Origin: Treponema sp. UBA4377 | GTDB taxonomy: Bacteria > Spirochaetota > Spirochaetia > Treponematales > Treponemataceae | Reading direction: 5' to 3' | Assembly (NCBI GenBank): GCA_002391235.1 | Contig: DGRX01000024.1 | Coordinates: 1 to 61,817 of the forward strand | DNA length: 61,817 nt | Part shown: one piece after another, positions 50,227 through 58,470 of the stretch | Position numbering within the stretch: the first letter of the stretch is position 1 | Layout: each line of letters starts with the position of its first letter | The notes under the pieces: model-generated | Database searches by the model: none | Seen by the model: only the letters and a program-made list of their open reading frames with translations | What the model was told of the DNA's origin: nothing | Translations under genes and position numbers: made by a program

Positions 50227-52215
50227 CTACGCGGTCGTCTTTTTTGAGCGGCTTGGCTTTTTGGCTTTTTTGGCGCTTACGATGTCTTGGAATTCCTTTC
50301 CGTCCATCGTTTCGATTTCCAAAAGGCGCTTGGCGATAAAGTCAAGCAAATCCTTCTGGCTCTTCAACGTTTTTATCGCGTGAGAGTACCGTTCGTCAAT
50401 TACGCGCGCGATCTCCTCGTCGATGAAGTTTTGCGTTTGTTCGCTAAACTCGCGCACGATCGAAGGCTCGCCGCCGCGGTTTCCAAGAACGCCCTTTCCA
50501 AGCGTCATGTTTTTGAACTTGGAGCTCATTCCAAAGTCAACGATCATTCTCTTTACGATGTCAGTCGCGCGGGCGATGTCGTTTGACGCGCCTGTCGAAA
50601 TTTCTCCAAGCATGATCTCTTCCGCGGCGCGGCCGCCAAGAAGCGTGTCCACTTCGTTGATCATGTCGCGGTAAGTCTGGAAGTTGACTTCCTCCTGCTC
50701 GCGGTACTGGGTGTAGCCGCCGACTCCGTGCGAGCGCGGAACGATTGTGATTTTGTTTACCGGAGGATAGTCCGGCGTGAAGGCGCCCATAAGCGCGTGG
50801 CCGGTTTCGTGGTAGGCCACAAGGCGGCGCTCTTTTTCGTTCTTTTGATAATTCTTTTTCTTAAGGCCGATGCTCACCTTGTCGATTGCGTCGTTAAAGT
50901 CCGCCATCGAGACTTTCTTGCGGCCGTTTCGGACGGCCAAAAGCGCCGCCTCGTTCACGACGTTGGCAAGGTCCGCGCCGGCAAAGCCGATCGTTCCGTG
51001 CGCGATTGAGCTAAAGTCAACGTCGTCGTCAATCTTTACGTTCTTTGCGTGAATCTTAAGGATTTCTTCGCGGCCCTTTACGTCGGGGCATTCAACCGGC
51101 ACTTGGCGGTCAAAGCGGCCGGGGCGAAGGAGCGCCGGGTCAAGAATGTCGGCGCGGTTTGTGGCGGCCAAAACGATCAAGCCTTTTTCGTTGTCAAAGC
51201 CGTCCATCTCTACAAGCAATTGGTTCAATGTTTGCTCGCGCTCGTCGTTGCCGCCAAGGTTGTTGACGCGGCTTTTTCCGATCGCGTCAAGCTCGTCGAT
51301 GAATATGATGCAAGGCGCTTTTTCGCGAGCGGTCCTGAACAAGTCGCGGACGCGGCTGGCTCCAACGCCGACGAACATTTCGACAAAGTCAGAGCCTGAG
51401 ATTCTAAAGAAGGGAACGCCGGCCTCTCCCGCGACCGCGCGGGCCAGCAATGTTTTTCCGGTGCCGGGCGGGCCGACAAGCAAAACGCCCTTTGGAATTT
51501 TTCCGCCGATGTCGGTGTACTTTTTGGGAGACTTTAGGAAGTCCACGACTTCAACCAATTCCTCTTTGGCCTCGTCAACTCCGGCAACGTCCGAAAACCT
51601 TGTCTTAACCTTGCCTTCGTCAACCGCTTTGGCCCTTCCTCCGCCGGAACCAAAAAGGCTTCCCATTCCGCCTCCGCCCATGCGCCGGAAGATGAAGAAG
51701 TACATCAGCATCAAAAGGCCGATTGGCAAAAGGACGTTCAGCAAAATCTGCAAGAGGTAGTTGTTTTGCGTTCTGATGAATTTATAGTGGACGCCTGTTT
51801 CGTCAAGCAGCTTGATGAAGTCGTCGAACAAAACGCCGACGGTTTTGTAGTCGGGATTCTTTTCGTTTTGCATAAAGAAGGGGAGCGGCGGCTTGTCCGA
51901 TTCTTTTTTGTCGGTCTGAATCGAAGTGTAGCCGTAAAAGTAGCTGTCGCTCAATTCCACGTCCTTAATCGTTCCTTCTTGGATCAATTTGCGGAATTCC
52001 GAAAAGTCGATCATTTTTTCGTTGGCGCTTGATGAGAAAATATGTATGAAGCCCAGAACCATGATGGCGGTGACTATTATCAGCCAAAAAGGAAAAGTCG
52101 GCTTTTGGCCCGATCCGTTGTTCTTTCCGTCATCGTCGCCGGAAAGCTTGAAAAAGTCGAATTGGTCGTTTTCGTCTTTTTTGTTCTTTTTTTTGTCGTC
52201 GTTTTGTTCGCTCAT
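50227..52215 (-). CDS. ftsH: ATP-dependent zinc metalloprotease FtsH
   Basis: 662 residues. Membrane-bound AAA protease that degrades misfolded membrane proteins and regulators. Visible are an N-terminal charged stretch, two helices (FWLIIVTAIMVLGFIHIF near 45 and ILLNVLLPIGLLMLMYFFIF near 160), Walker A GPPGTGKT, Walker B CIIFIDELDAIG, the second region of homology with AATNRADILDPALLRPGRFDRQ, and the zinc site HETGHALMG. The C-terminal tail is Lys/Arg-rich. It is transcribed away from clpP, with the two -35 boxes overlapping. The -10 box is eight bases before the ATG, and AAGGA lies within that interval. Confidence 0.97.
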   Translation of the reverse strand: MSEQNDDKKKNKKDENDQFDFFKLSGDDDGKNNGSGQKPTFPFWLIIVTAIMVLGFIHIFSSSANEKMIDFSEFRKLIQEGTIKDVELSDSYFYGYTSIQTDKKESDKPPLPFFMQNEKNPDYKTVGVLFDDFIKLLDETGVHYKFIRTQNNYLLQILLNVLLPIGLLMLMYFFIFRRMGGGGMGSLFGSGGGRAKAVDEGKVKTRFSDVAGVDEAKEELVEVVDFLKSPKKYTDIGGKIPKGVLLVGPPGTGKTLLARAVAGEAGVPFFRISGSDFVEMFVGVGASRVRDLFRTAREKAPCIIFIDELDAIGKSRVNNLGGNDEREQTLNQLLVEMDGFDNEKGLIVLAATNRADILDPALLRPGRFDRQVPVECPDVKGREEILKIHAKNVKIDDDVDFSSIAHGTIGFAGADLANVVNEAALLAVRNGRKKVSMADFNDAIDKVSIGLKKKNYQKNEKERRLVAYHETGHALMGAFTPDYPPVNKITIVPRSHGVGGYTQYREQEEVNFQTYRDMINEVDTLLGGRAAEEIMLGEISTGASNDIARATDIVKRMIVDFGMSSKFKNMTLGKGVLGNRGGEPSIVREFSEQTQNFIDEEIARVIDERYSHAIKTLKSQKDLLDFIAKRLLEIETMDGKEFQDIVSAKKAKKPSRSKKTTA

Positions 52216-52223
52216 ATCCTTTA

Positions 52224-52274
52224 AATATAGCGCAAAAAAACGCCCTTGCCAAGTGAGCGATTTTTTATTATAAT
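52224..52274. promoter_or_regulatory. Divergent ftsH/clpP promoters with overlapping -35 boxes
   Basis: Minus strand: TTGGCA (52252-52247), 17 bases, TATATT (52229-52224) for ftsH. Plus strand: TTGCCA (52246-52251), 17 bases, TATAAT (52269-52274) for clpP, ten bases before its ATG. The hexamers share five bases, so the two promoters must compete for polymerase. Confidence 0.8.
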
Positions 52275-52284
52275 AGAATATAGT

Positions 52285-52887
52285 ATGATTTATAACGAAG
52301 AAGACGAGAAAAAGAAATCAGCCCCAAAGCCCGACGCTTTGGCTGAAAAATTCCTCAAAACGCGCCAAATTTTGCTTTCAGGCGAAATCAACAAGGAATT
52401 GGCCCAAACTGTCAACAAGCAGCTTTTGCTTTTGGAATCGGATGGAACAAAGCCGATATACATTTACATCGACTCGCCCGGCGGCGACGTAAGCGCGGGC
52501 TTTGCCATTTTTGACATGATCCGCTTTGTCAACGCTCCGGTCGTCTTGATTGGAAACGGCCTTATCGCCAGCGCCGCCGCGCTGATTTTGCTTGCCGTTC
52601 CCAAGGAGCGCCGCTTGGGCATGCCCCACAGCTCTTACTTGATCCACCAGCCCTTGTCGGAGATGAGGGGAGTGGCCACCGACTTGCAGATTCAGGCCGA
52701 AGAAATGGCCAAAACCAGGGCCTTGCTCAACAAAATCATCGCCGAACAGACTGGAAAAGACGAAAAGCAGGTTAAAAAGGACACCGAGCGCGACTATTGG
52801 CTTACCGCCGGCGAGGCTTTGGAATACGGCCTTATCAGCAAAGTCATTTCTTCGCGCAAAGAACTTGCAGGAATGAAGATTAAATAG
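52285..52887 (+). CDS. clpP: ATP-dependent Clp protease proteolytic subunit
   Basis: 200 residues. It forms the barrel-shaped protease fed by ClpA/ClpX/ClpC-type ATPases. SPGGDVSAG forms the oxyanion strand region, S96 (IASAA) is the nucleophile and H121 (YLIHQPL) the base. GDVSAGFA and ASAAAL differ from the commoner GSVxAG and ASMGA, so this is a divergent, ClpP2-like paralogue. No Clp ATPase is adjacent. The ATG at 52285 is used because upstream in-frame codons lie in the promoter. The next gene's promoter lies in its last codons. Confidence 0.93.
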   Translation: MIYNEEDEKKKSAPKPDALAEKFLKTRQILLSGEINKELAQTVNKQLLLLESDGTKPIYIYIDSPGGDVSAGFAIFDMIRFVNAPVVLIGNGLIASAAALILLAVPKERRLGMPHSSYLIHQPLSEMRGVATDLQIQAEEMAKTRALLNKIIAEQTGKDEKQVKKDTERDYWLTAGEALEYGLISKVISSRKELAGMKIK

Positions 52888-52893
52888 TATAAT
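52865..52893 (+). promoter_or_regulatory. Promoter inside the clpP 3' end
   Basis: TTGCAG (52865-52870), 17 bases, TATAAT (52888-52893), six bases to the ATG at 52900, no ribosome-binding site. The -35 box is within clpP coding sequence. Confidence 0.7.
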
Positions 52894-52899
52894 CTTTGT

Positions 52900-53817
52900 A
52901 TGGTTTTTGAATTGACAGACGCCCTGGGCGAAGCCATCGCAAAAGCTCTAGAGAACCAGGACAAGAATTTTTTGGTTGACGCCAAGAATTCCGCGCTTGT
53001 CGAAGAAAGCCAAAGCGTTGCCCCTGACAGCGACAGGTATTACGAATTGCCGCCTTGGGACAGCGCGGACGGTTTTTCATTAATGGAAGACTTTGTCAAT
53101 GATTTGCATTCGCCTTTGGCTTACACGGATTTGCAAGAGGCCTTGCATTCCGGAAAGGGGGTTTTTAGAGGATTTAAAGACGTTTTAAAAAGGTACCCGT
53201 TGATAGAACGCAGGTGGCATTATTTTAAAAGCCGCGCTCTTTTAAGTTATGTCAACAGTTGGTACAATTCGCTTCGTGAATCATGGGGCTTGGAAAAATT
53301 GGATTCCGAACCCGAAGAAACAGAAGATTTGCTCTGCGATGATTTTACTTTTAGCGAATATGATTTTGAAAGGGACAGGCAAAACGCGCTAGGGCTCTTA
53401 AACCAAGCCGTCCAAGAAATTGGCGCTGAGTATGCCGCCGACGTGCCCCAGGCTTTTGGGGAATTGTGGCGCGGCCAGTTTAATTACAACGCTCAAGCCC
53501 AAAAAGGTTTTGTGTGCAAAACTTTTGGCGGAGATTTTGCCGGCTGCGTAGTTTGGTCGCCGTGTCCCAAAGATTCAAGCAAGACCGTTTTGATTGCAGG
53601 CTTGTTTGTGGAAAAAAAATGCCGGGGCTTAGGCATAGCGAGGGAGCTTTTTGAACGCGCCCTTGACTCTTTACGGGCCTCTGGCGCGCAATGGGTTATA
53701 ATTGCGAACACTTTTGTTCCGGACTTGATGCAGGGAATGTTGAACCGTTCAGGATTCAAAAAAATAGGTTCCACCTGGATCGCGGACTTTTTAGGAGATT
53801 TAAATGCGTTACAATAA
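52900..53817 (+). CDS. UPF0158-like domain fused to GNAT acetyltransferase
   Basis: 305 residues. The N-terminal half (about 40-130) matches the UPF0158 pattern: LMEDFVNDL, LQEALHSGKGVFRGFKDVL, RWHYFKSRALLSYVNSWYNS. The C-terminal half (about 180-300) is a GNAT fold with the acetyl-CoA loop VEKKCRGLGIARELFERAL and ANTFVPDLMQGMLNRSGFKKIG. UPF0158 proteins have no settled function. The GNAT acceptor could be a protein, an antibiotic or a small molecule. Fusion of the two is unusual. It overlaps the next gene by 14 bases and has its own leaderless-type promoter. Confidence 0.8.
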   Translation: MVFELTDALGEAIAKALENQDKNFLVDAKNSALVEESQSVAPDSDRYYELPPWDSADGFSLMEDFVNDLHSPLAYTDLQEALHSGKGVFRGFKDVLKRYPLIERRWHYFKSRALLSYVNSWYNSLRESWGLEKLDSEPEETEDLLCDDFTFSEYDFERDRQNALGLLNQAVQEIGAEYAADVPQAFGELWRGQFNYNAQAQKGFVCKTFGGDFAGCVVWSPCPKDSSKTVLIAGLFVEKKCRGLGIARELFERALDSLRASGAQWVIIANTFVPDLMQGMLNRSGFKKIGSTWIADFLGDLNALQ

Positions 53818-54559
53818 CAGAAGAGAAACAGAGATTAATTACGATCGAATCGCGGAGTTTTTGAAGGCCTCCGTCCAGCAGGTTAAAACACAAGAAGACG
53901 TTGACGTTTTGATCCAGCTTAAAAAGGTTTTTAAGAAAAACGTTCCCTTCACTTTGCGCGGATACCTTGCCGCTTATTTGCTTAAGGTGGCCACAGGCAA
54001 CGCCCGCCGTCCCTTTGTTCCTAGAGGAGACCACGAGAATTTTTCAAAAGACAATTTCCGCTCGCGCCGCGACGAAAGCCGCCATGACGCGAAGGCCGAA
54101 GGTTCCGACGCGGAGAGCCGCCACGAGCCCCATCCCCGCGTGGAAATAGATCCGGCCTTGGCCACAACGATTTTTGTCGGAATCGGACGCAACCGCCGCG
54201 TGTTCCCGCGCGACTTGGTTGGCCTTTTGATCGGCGTCGCCGGCTTGGACCGCGAGCGCATCGGCGACATCCGCGTTTTGGCCAACTACTCTTTTGTCCA
54301 GCTCTTCACCGAAGACGCCGACAAGGCCATCAACGCCCTTAACGGATACGACTACCGCGGCCGAAAACTTTCTGTAAGCTACTCGCGCCAAAAGGACGAC
54401 GATGAAAGCGCTTCAGCGCCTGTAGAAGGCGAGAGCGCTTCCAGCGAGCAGGCCCAGCCTTCGCAGGAATTGTCCGAGCAAGAGCGCGAGGACGCGGCCG
54501 CTTACGCCGCAGCCGAAAAAGCCTCTGAAAACCAGGGCTTTGGCGCTCCGCTTGTTTGA
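53804..54559 (+). CDS. DbpA-type RNA-binding domain protein
   Basis: 251 residues. An N-terminal helical region (about 1-70) leads to a charged Arg/Glu/His-rich linker (75-120), and then a DbpA-like RRM (TIFVGIGRNRRVFPRDLVGLLIGVAGLDRERIGDIRVLANYSFVQLF, then AINALNGYDYRGRKLSVSYSR; about 122-195). In DEAD-box helicases this domain recognises structured RNA such as 23S hairpin 92. Here there is no helicase core, so it may work as a stand-alone RNA-binding factor or partner another helicase. The acidic, Ala/Glu-rich tail is low complexity. AGGAG precedes the ATG; the preceding GNAT gene overlaps it. Confidence 0.82.
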   Translation: MRYNNRRETEINYDRIAEFLKASVQQVKTQEDVDVLIQLKKVFKKNVPFTLRGYLAAYLLKVATGNARRPFVPRGDHENFSKDNFRSRRDESRHDAKAEGSDAESRHEPHPRVEIDPALATTIFVGIGRNRRVFPRDLVGLLIGVAGLDRERIGDIRVLANYSFVQLFTEDADKAINALNGYDYRGRKLSVSYSRQKDDDESASAPVEGESASSEQAQPSQELSEQEREDAAAYAAAEKASENQGFGAPLV

Positions 54560-54575
54560 GGAGCGTTTGCAGCTA

Positions 54576-55307
54576 ATGGACATACATTCGGCCCAAACGG
54601 GCCCCTTGGAAGTTAACACGTTCATCTTGCCGCTTGCGGGGCGGGCCGTATTGTTGGTTGACCCCGCGGGCTGCGAGTATTCGGGCGACGAAAAAGCCGT
54701 CGCCCAAATTCTTGACGAGCACGACTGCGTTCCTGTGGGCATTCTTCTTACCCACGGACATTTTGACCATGTTTGCGGCATAAAGGCCCTTAGGGCTTCT
54801 TTTCCAAACCTCCCCATAGCGATTCATGTCGCGGACCAAAAATATTTGGGCCCCGGTTCCCAAGACGTTCACAGGCAAAGCCTGGAGCTTATGTCCTTGG
54901 ACGACGAAGGCTTTTTAAAAGACCTTAGCGGCTTGCCTGCCGCGGCCTGCCTGCTTAAGGACGGCGACTGTCTGGACACGATTTTTAAGACCGAGGACAT
55001 AATCAGCGCCTTTACCGGCGACGAAGTTCCTGACGTTGAAGGCGTGGCCAACGCTTTGAGCCACTGGCGCGTAATCCACACGCCCGGACACACGGAAGGC
55101 TCCGCTTGTTACTACAACGAGTCCGAAAAAGTCTTGATTTCCGGCGACACGATTTTCTACCAATCATACGGCCGCACAGACTTGCCCGGCGGAAGCGAAG
55201 AAAAAATGCAAAAAAGTTTGTCCGAGATTTTTGAAACGATTCCCGGCGACGTTTTGGTTTATCCTGGCCACGGCGCTTACGGCTTTGAGCTAAGCGTCAA
55301 CTCGTAA
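54576..55307 (+). CDS. Metallo-beta-lactamase-fold hydrolase (glyoxalase II-like)
   Basis: 243 residues. The zinc-binding motif THGHFDHVCG is followed by HTPGHTEGS, SGDTIFYQSYGRTDLPGG and the last ligand in YPGHGAYG, the full set of the YcbL/glyoxalase II-like branch, which cleaves thioesters such as hydroxyacylglutathione or related substrates. A helical insert (about 90-140) covers the active site. The ATG at 54576 is chosen; GAGGAG lies twelve bases upstream, which is rather far, and a TTG three codons earlier is the alternative. It starts 16 bases after the RNA-binding protein gene. Convergent with the HD-GYP gene. Confidence 0.9.
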   Translation: MDIHSAQTGPLEVNTFILPLAGRAVLLVDPAGCEYSGDEKAVAQILDEHDCVPVGILLTHGHFDHVCGIKALRASFPNLPIAIHVADQKYLGPGSQDVHRQSLELMSLDDEGFLKDLSGLPAAACLLKDGDCLDTIFKTEDIISAFTGDEVPDVEGVANALSHWRVIHTPGHTEGSACYYNESEKVLISGDTIFYQSYGRTDLPGGSEEKMQKSLSEIFETIPGDVLVYPGHGAYGFELSVNS

Positions 55308-55308
55308 T

Positions 55309-56736
55309 CTAGTCTTTTTCCCGCATGTTAAAGTCTTTGTCCTCGTCAATCATTTCAAGCATGATTTTGGCAAAGTCGGGATCAAACTGGCTTCCTATTC
55401 CAGTGCCTATTTCGGCGCGGGCGGTTTCTTGCGGCAAAAGCTTTCTGTAGCTGCGGTTTGACGTCATGGCGTCGTAAGCGTCGGCCACGGCGATGATTCT
55501 TCCTATCTCAGGAATTTGTTTGCCGGCCACGCCTGACGGGTATCCGTTTCCGTCGTAGCGCTCGTGGTGGCAGTAGGCGCCGTCTGCGATGTGCGGAATT
55601 TGGGTGATGTTGGCCAAGATTTGCGCGCCGATAACCGGGTGCGTTTTAACCACGTCGTATTCTTCTTTTGTGAGAGGGCCTTTTTTGTTTATGATGCTGT
55701 TGGGCACTCCGATTTTTCCCACGTCATGCAAAAGGGCCGAAATGTAGATGTTCCTGCATGCGGCTTCGGACTTTCCGAAGCGGCGCGCGATTTCCCTTGA
55801 GTATTCGGCGACGCGGGTGGAGTGGCCGTGAGTGTATGCGTCCTTCGCGTCGATGGCGCTGGCCAAAGCCTCGGCCGTTTCCGTGGTCATTCTGGTCAGT
55901 TCCATTATGTTGTTGTGGACCACTCTTTCCATTTTGTAAACGGAGCGGGCCAGCGTTCCGATTTCGTCTTTGTTGGGAACTTTTAAAAGGCCGTTGTCCG
56001 GCTCGCCGTTTTCAGAAGCGAAGCGGTTTGTTTCGCTCGTGATTTCCAAAATCGGCTTTATGAACTTGTAATTAAAATAGATGGAAAAGAAAATGACGGA
56101 ACAAGCGCCAAAAAGCAAAATCATGGCGACCACAAACCTTACATAGGAGCGGCGGGCGTCGACAAATTCCTGGACGTTTTTTTGGGCGCCGATTAAAGCG
56201 ACGATTTTCCCCCTTGAATCGTAGACAGGAAGCTGGGCCGTTATGTGCGAGCCGCTGCGCGATTTTATAGTGTGGCGCACAAGCTCGGCGCCTTCTTCGT
56301 AAACGCGCCTTGTGGTGCGGTTGTAGCTTTCTTCGTAGTAGTCTTCCTCGTAGCCAAGCGGGTAGGGCGACCAGTCAGTGGCTTTGCCGACCGGATCGTA
56401 AAAATAGAAGATGTGCCTGTACTCCGGCGGATCGACCTCGGAAACGTAAATTACGTTAAGGTCAAATTGGTCAACAAGGACTTGAAGCTGTTTTAAGACT
56501 TCCTTATGCTTTTGGTCGCTGACCGGATTTTTTCTGTATCTTTTAAAGTCGTCGGGGTTGAGGAAGTCGCGGGCCGCCGCGGCGATTTCCCGTATGCTTG
56601 AATCGTACTGTTCCCTAAACTGCCGGTTAAAAGCCCAGTAGCTTGTGGCGAATATGAGCGAGCAAATCGCGATGTTGGCGATGGCGATGTATAGAATGAC
56701 CCTTTTTGTTATTACAGGGAATTTTTTTCTTGCCAT
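55309..56736 (-). CDS. Membrane HD-GYP c-di-GMP phosphodiesterase sensor
   Basis: 475 residues. Helix near 12-32, extracytoplasmic sensor domain to about 195, second helix (about 198-222), HAMP (FIKPILEITSETNRFASENG), then an HD-GYP domain: HGHSTRVAEYSREIA, LLHDVGKIGVPNSII (catalytic HD), KTHPVIGAQIL, and HHERYDGNGYPSG, which carries the second His pair. GYP is present in that motif. These enzymes degrade c-di-GMP to pGpG or GMP, linking an external cue to motility and surface behaviour. Its promoter is TTGCAA, 17 bases, TATAAT (56773-56745), with eight bases to the ATG and no ribosome-binding site. Confidence 0.93.
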   Translation of the reverse strand: MARKKFPVITKRVILYIAIANIAICSLIFATSYWAFNRQFREQYDSSIREIAAAARDFLNPDDFKRYRKNPVSDQKHKEVLKQLQVLVDQFDLNVIYVSEVDPPEYRHIFYFYDPVGKATDWSPYPLGYEEDYYEESYNRTTRRVYEEGAELVRHTIKSRSGSHITAQLPVYDSRGKIVALIGAQKNVQEFVDARRSYVRFVVAMILLFGACSVIFFSIYFNYKFIKPILEITSETNRFASENGEPDNGLLKVPNKDEIGTLARSVYKMERVVHNNIMELTRMTTETAEALASAIDAKDAYTHGHSTRVAEYSREIARRFGKSEAACRNIYISALLHDVGKIGVPNSIINKKGPLTKEEYDVVKTHPVIGAQILANITQIPHIADGAYCHHERYDGNGYPSGVAGKQIPEIGRIIAVADAYDAMTSNRSYRKLLPQETARAEIGTGIGSQFDPDFAKIMLEMIDEDKDFNMREKD

Positions 56737-56744
56737 ATAAGGAA

Positions 56745-56773
56745 ATTATAGCGCAGCGCGGCGAATTTTGCAA
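56745..56773 (-). promoter_or_regulatory. HD-GYP gene promoter, probably leaderless
   Basis: TTGCAA (56773-56768), 17 bases ending in GCGC, TATAAT (56750-56745), eight bases to the ATG at 56736. Confidence 0.75.
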
Positions 56774-56782
56774 ATTTTAATG

Positions 56783-56879
56783 AAGCGTCTGAAATACGAG
56801 CGGCCCCGGCAGCGTCTGAAAGACGCGGTGAAACCGCTCGAACATACGATTATGGTCTTGCATTCAAAAATACGAGCGG
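56783..56879 (+). repeat. Composite repeat with module B and D pieces
   Basis: Module B at 56824-56879 matches 17789-17844 at 50 of 56 positions by eye. Before it are ATACGAGCGG (an end of a second B copy) and CCGGCAGCGTCTG, a D-like piece. The rest of the 351-base gap (56880-56982) is AT-rich without a gene; the binding-protein promoter follows. Confidence 0.75.
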
Positions 56880-56982
56880 CAAAAATCTAAAAAAAATCCC
56901 ACAAGTTAAAGCGAAATTTGTATAAAATACACAAAAAATATGATAAAAGTATGAAAAATGCCCAATTTTAAAAAAATTCTTT

Positions 56983-57051
56983 TTGACAATTTAAAAATCC
57001 TGTTGTATCATTTGAGACATGCGGTTCGGTCAACGTGACTTTCCGGACCGC
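56983..57051 (+). promoter_or_regulatory. Sugar ABC operon promoter and leader hairpin
   Basis: TTGACA (56983-56988), 17 bases, TATCAT (57006-57011). The 75-base leader carries GCGGTTCGG (57021-57029) pairing with CCGGACCGC (57043-57051), nine pairs with one G-T. Then AGGAGG precedes the ATG at 57088. The hairpin near the mRNA 5' end may stabilise the message. Confidence 0.7.
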
Positions 57052-57087
57052 AAATTTCTAAAAGGGATTTTTTCATAGGAGGATTTT

Positions 57088-58353
57088 ATGAAAAAAACTG
57101 TGATCGCGGCTCTCTCAGCCGCTTTGTTGGCCTTCTCTTTTGCGGGCTGCTCCAAGGGCGGCGCTTCCGGCAAAAAAGAGATCCGCGTTTTCAACATCAA
57201 GGTTGAAATCGACTCGCAGCTCAAGGACTTTGCCAAAGCCTACGAAGCCAAGACCGGCGTTCACGTAGAGATTGAGTCTTCCGGCGGCGGCGCGGACAAC
57301 CAGGGAATTTTGAAGGGCTACAAAGCCTCTGACAATATGCCTGACATTTTTGTATTTGAAGGTCCGGGACACTTTGCCGTTTGGCAGAACGACATGGAAA
57401 TCCTTGACGGCGAGGATTGGTCAAAGGACACAGCCGCCGCTTACACGGACGGCGGACACGTTTACGGCTTCCCCTACGCGGTTGAAGGATACGGCTTGGC
57501 TTACAACGCCGACCTTTTGGCCAAGGCCGGAGTCGATCCCGCGAGCCTCACTTCATACGAAGGATACAAGGCCGCTTTTGAAAAGATTGACTCGCAGAAA
57601 GACGCTCTTGGAATCGACTCCGTTGTTTCTTTGACAGCTGGCGTCGCGGCCGGAATGACTTGGGTTACAGGAACTCACAACTTTGGCGTTTACCTTTCAG
57701 CCGGACTTAACAAGGGCGACCAGCATGTAATCAACGACGTTCTTAACGGAAAGGTTGACCAAGCCCGCTTGGCCGACTTTGCCGACTACGTAAAGCTCTT
57801 GATGGACTATTCGGACCAGAACATCCTTCTTACAGGAAACTACGACCAGCAGCTCCAGGCCTTCACGGACCAAAAGGCCGTTTTCTTGCACCAGGGCAAC
57901 TGGGTTGACCCGTCAATCTCGGCCGCCGGAGCCAGCTTTAAAATGGCCTTCGCTCCGCACGCCTTCCTTAAAGGAAAGACAATCGACGGAATCCAGGTCG
58001 GCGCTCCTTCTTGGTGGGCCGTTTACAAGCACGGAAATGTGGACGAGGCCAAAAAATTCTTGAGCGCCTTTGCCTTGAGCGACGAGGGACGCGACGCCCG
58101 CATCAACAAGATGAGCTGCATCTCTCCCTATTCTTCAGACACTCTTAAGCCCTCAACTCCGCTTTCAGCTTCTGTCGCCGACTATGTAAGCCGCGGAAAG
58201 ACATATCCTTGGGAGCAGTTCAAGATGCCCGACGGATTCTGTCAGGACACTCTTGGCCCGATTTACGAATTGTTGGCCCAAAAGAAAATTACTACAAAGC
58301 AATTTGCCCAGATGGTGACAGACGCTGTCGCGACTGTTCCTTCAAAGCGCTAA
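57088..58353 (+). CDS. Sugar ABC transporter substrate-binding lipoprotein
   Basis: 421 residues with lipobox (LAFSFAGC). Family 1 carbohydrate-binding protein: the first strand IRVFNIKVEIDSQ, the GGGADNQGILKGYKASDNMPDIF region, GHVYGFPYAVEGYGLAYNADLLAKAG, the hinge around GAPSWWAVYKHG, and an aromatic-rich cleft. The sugar is not determinable; a di- or oligosaccharide is likely. AGGAGG precedes the ATG. First gene of an importer operon whose two permeases follow. No ATP-binding subunit is nearby, so a shared MsmK/UgpC-type ATPase elsewhere is expected. Confidence 0.93.
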   Translation: MKKTVIAALSAALLAFSFAGCSKGGASGKKEIRVFNIKVEIDSQLKDFAKAYEAKTGVHVEIESSGGGADNQGILKGYKASDNMPDIFVFEGPGHFAVWQNDMEILDGEDWSKDTAAAYTDGGHVYGFPYAVEGYGLAYNADLLAKAGVDPASLTSYEGYKAAFEKIDSQKDALGIDSVVSLTAGVAAGMTWVTGTHNFGVYLSAGLNKGDQHVINDVLNGKVDQARLADFADYVKLLMDYSDQNILLTGNYDQQLQAFTDQKAVFLHQGNWVDPSISAAGASFKMAFAPHAFLKGKTIDGIQVGAPSWWAVYKHGNVDEAKKFLSAFALSDEGRDARINKMSCISPYSSDTLKPSTPLSASVADYVSRGKTYPWEQFKMPDGFCQDTLGPIYELLAQKKITTKQFAQMVTDAVATVPSKR

Positions 58354-58360
58354 AAAAATC

Positions 58361-58383
58361 GCCGCGCGCCAAAAGGCCGCGGC
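58361..58383 (+). promoter_or_regulatory. Intergenic hairpin between binding protein and permease genes
   Basis: GCCGCG (58361-58366) pairs with CGCGGC (58378-58383), with GCC and GGC inside around AAAA. There is no T-run, so read-through is expected. Such hairpins often give more binding protein than permease by protecting the upstream mRNA. Confidence 0.5.
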
Positions 58384-58470
58384 TAAAGCGGGGTTGGCCG
58401 ACCAAAAAGCCGCGCCAGCCTCCGTTTTTCTAAAACAGTTGTTCGGGCCTTTCGCCCGCTAGGAGACATT

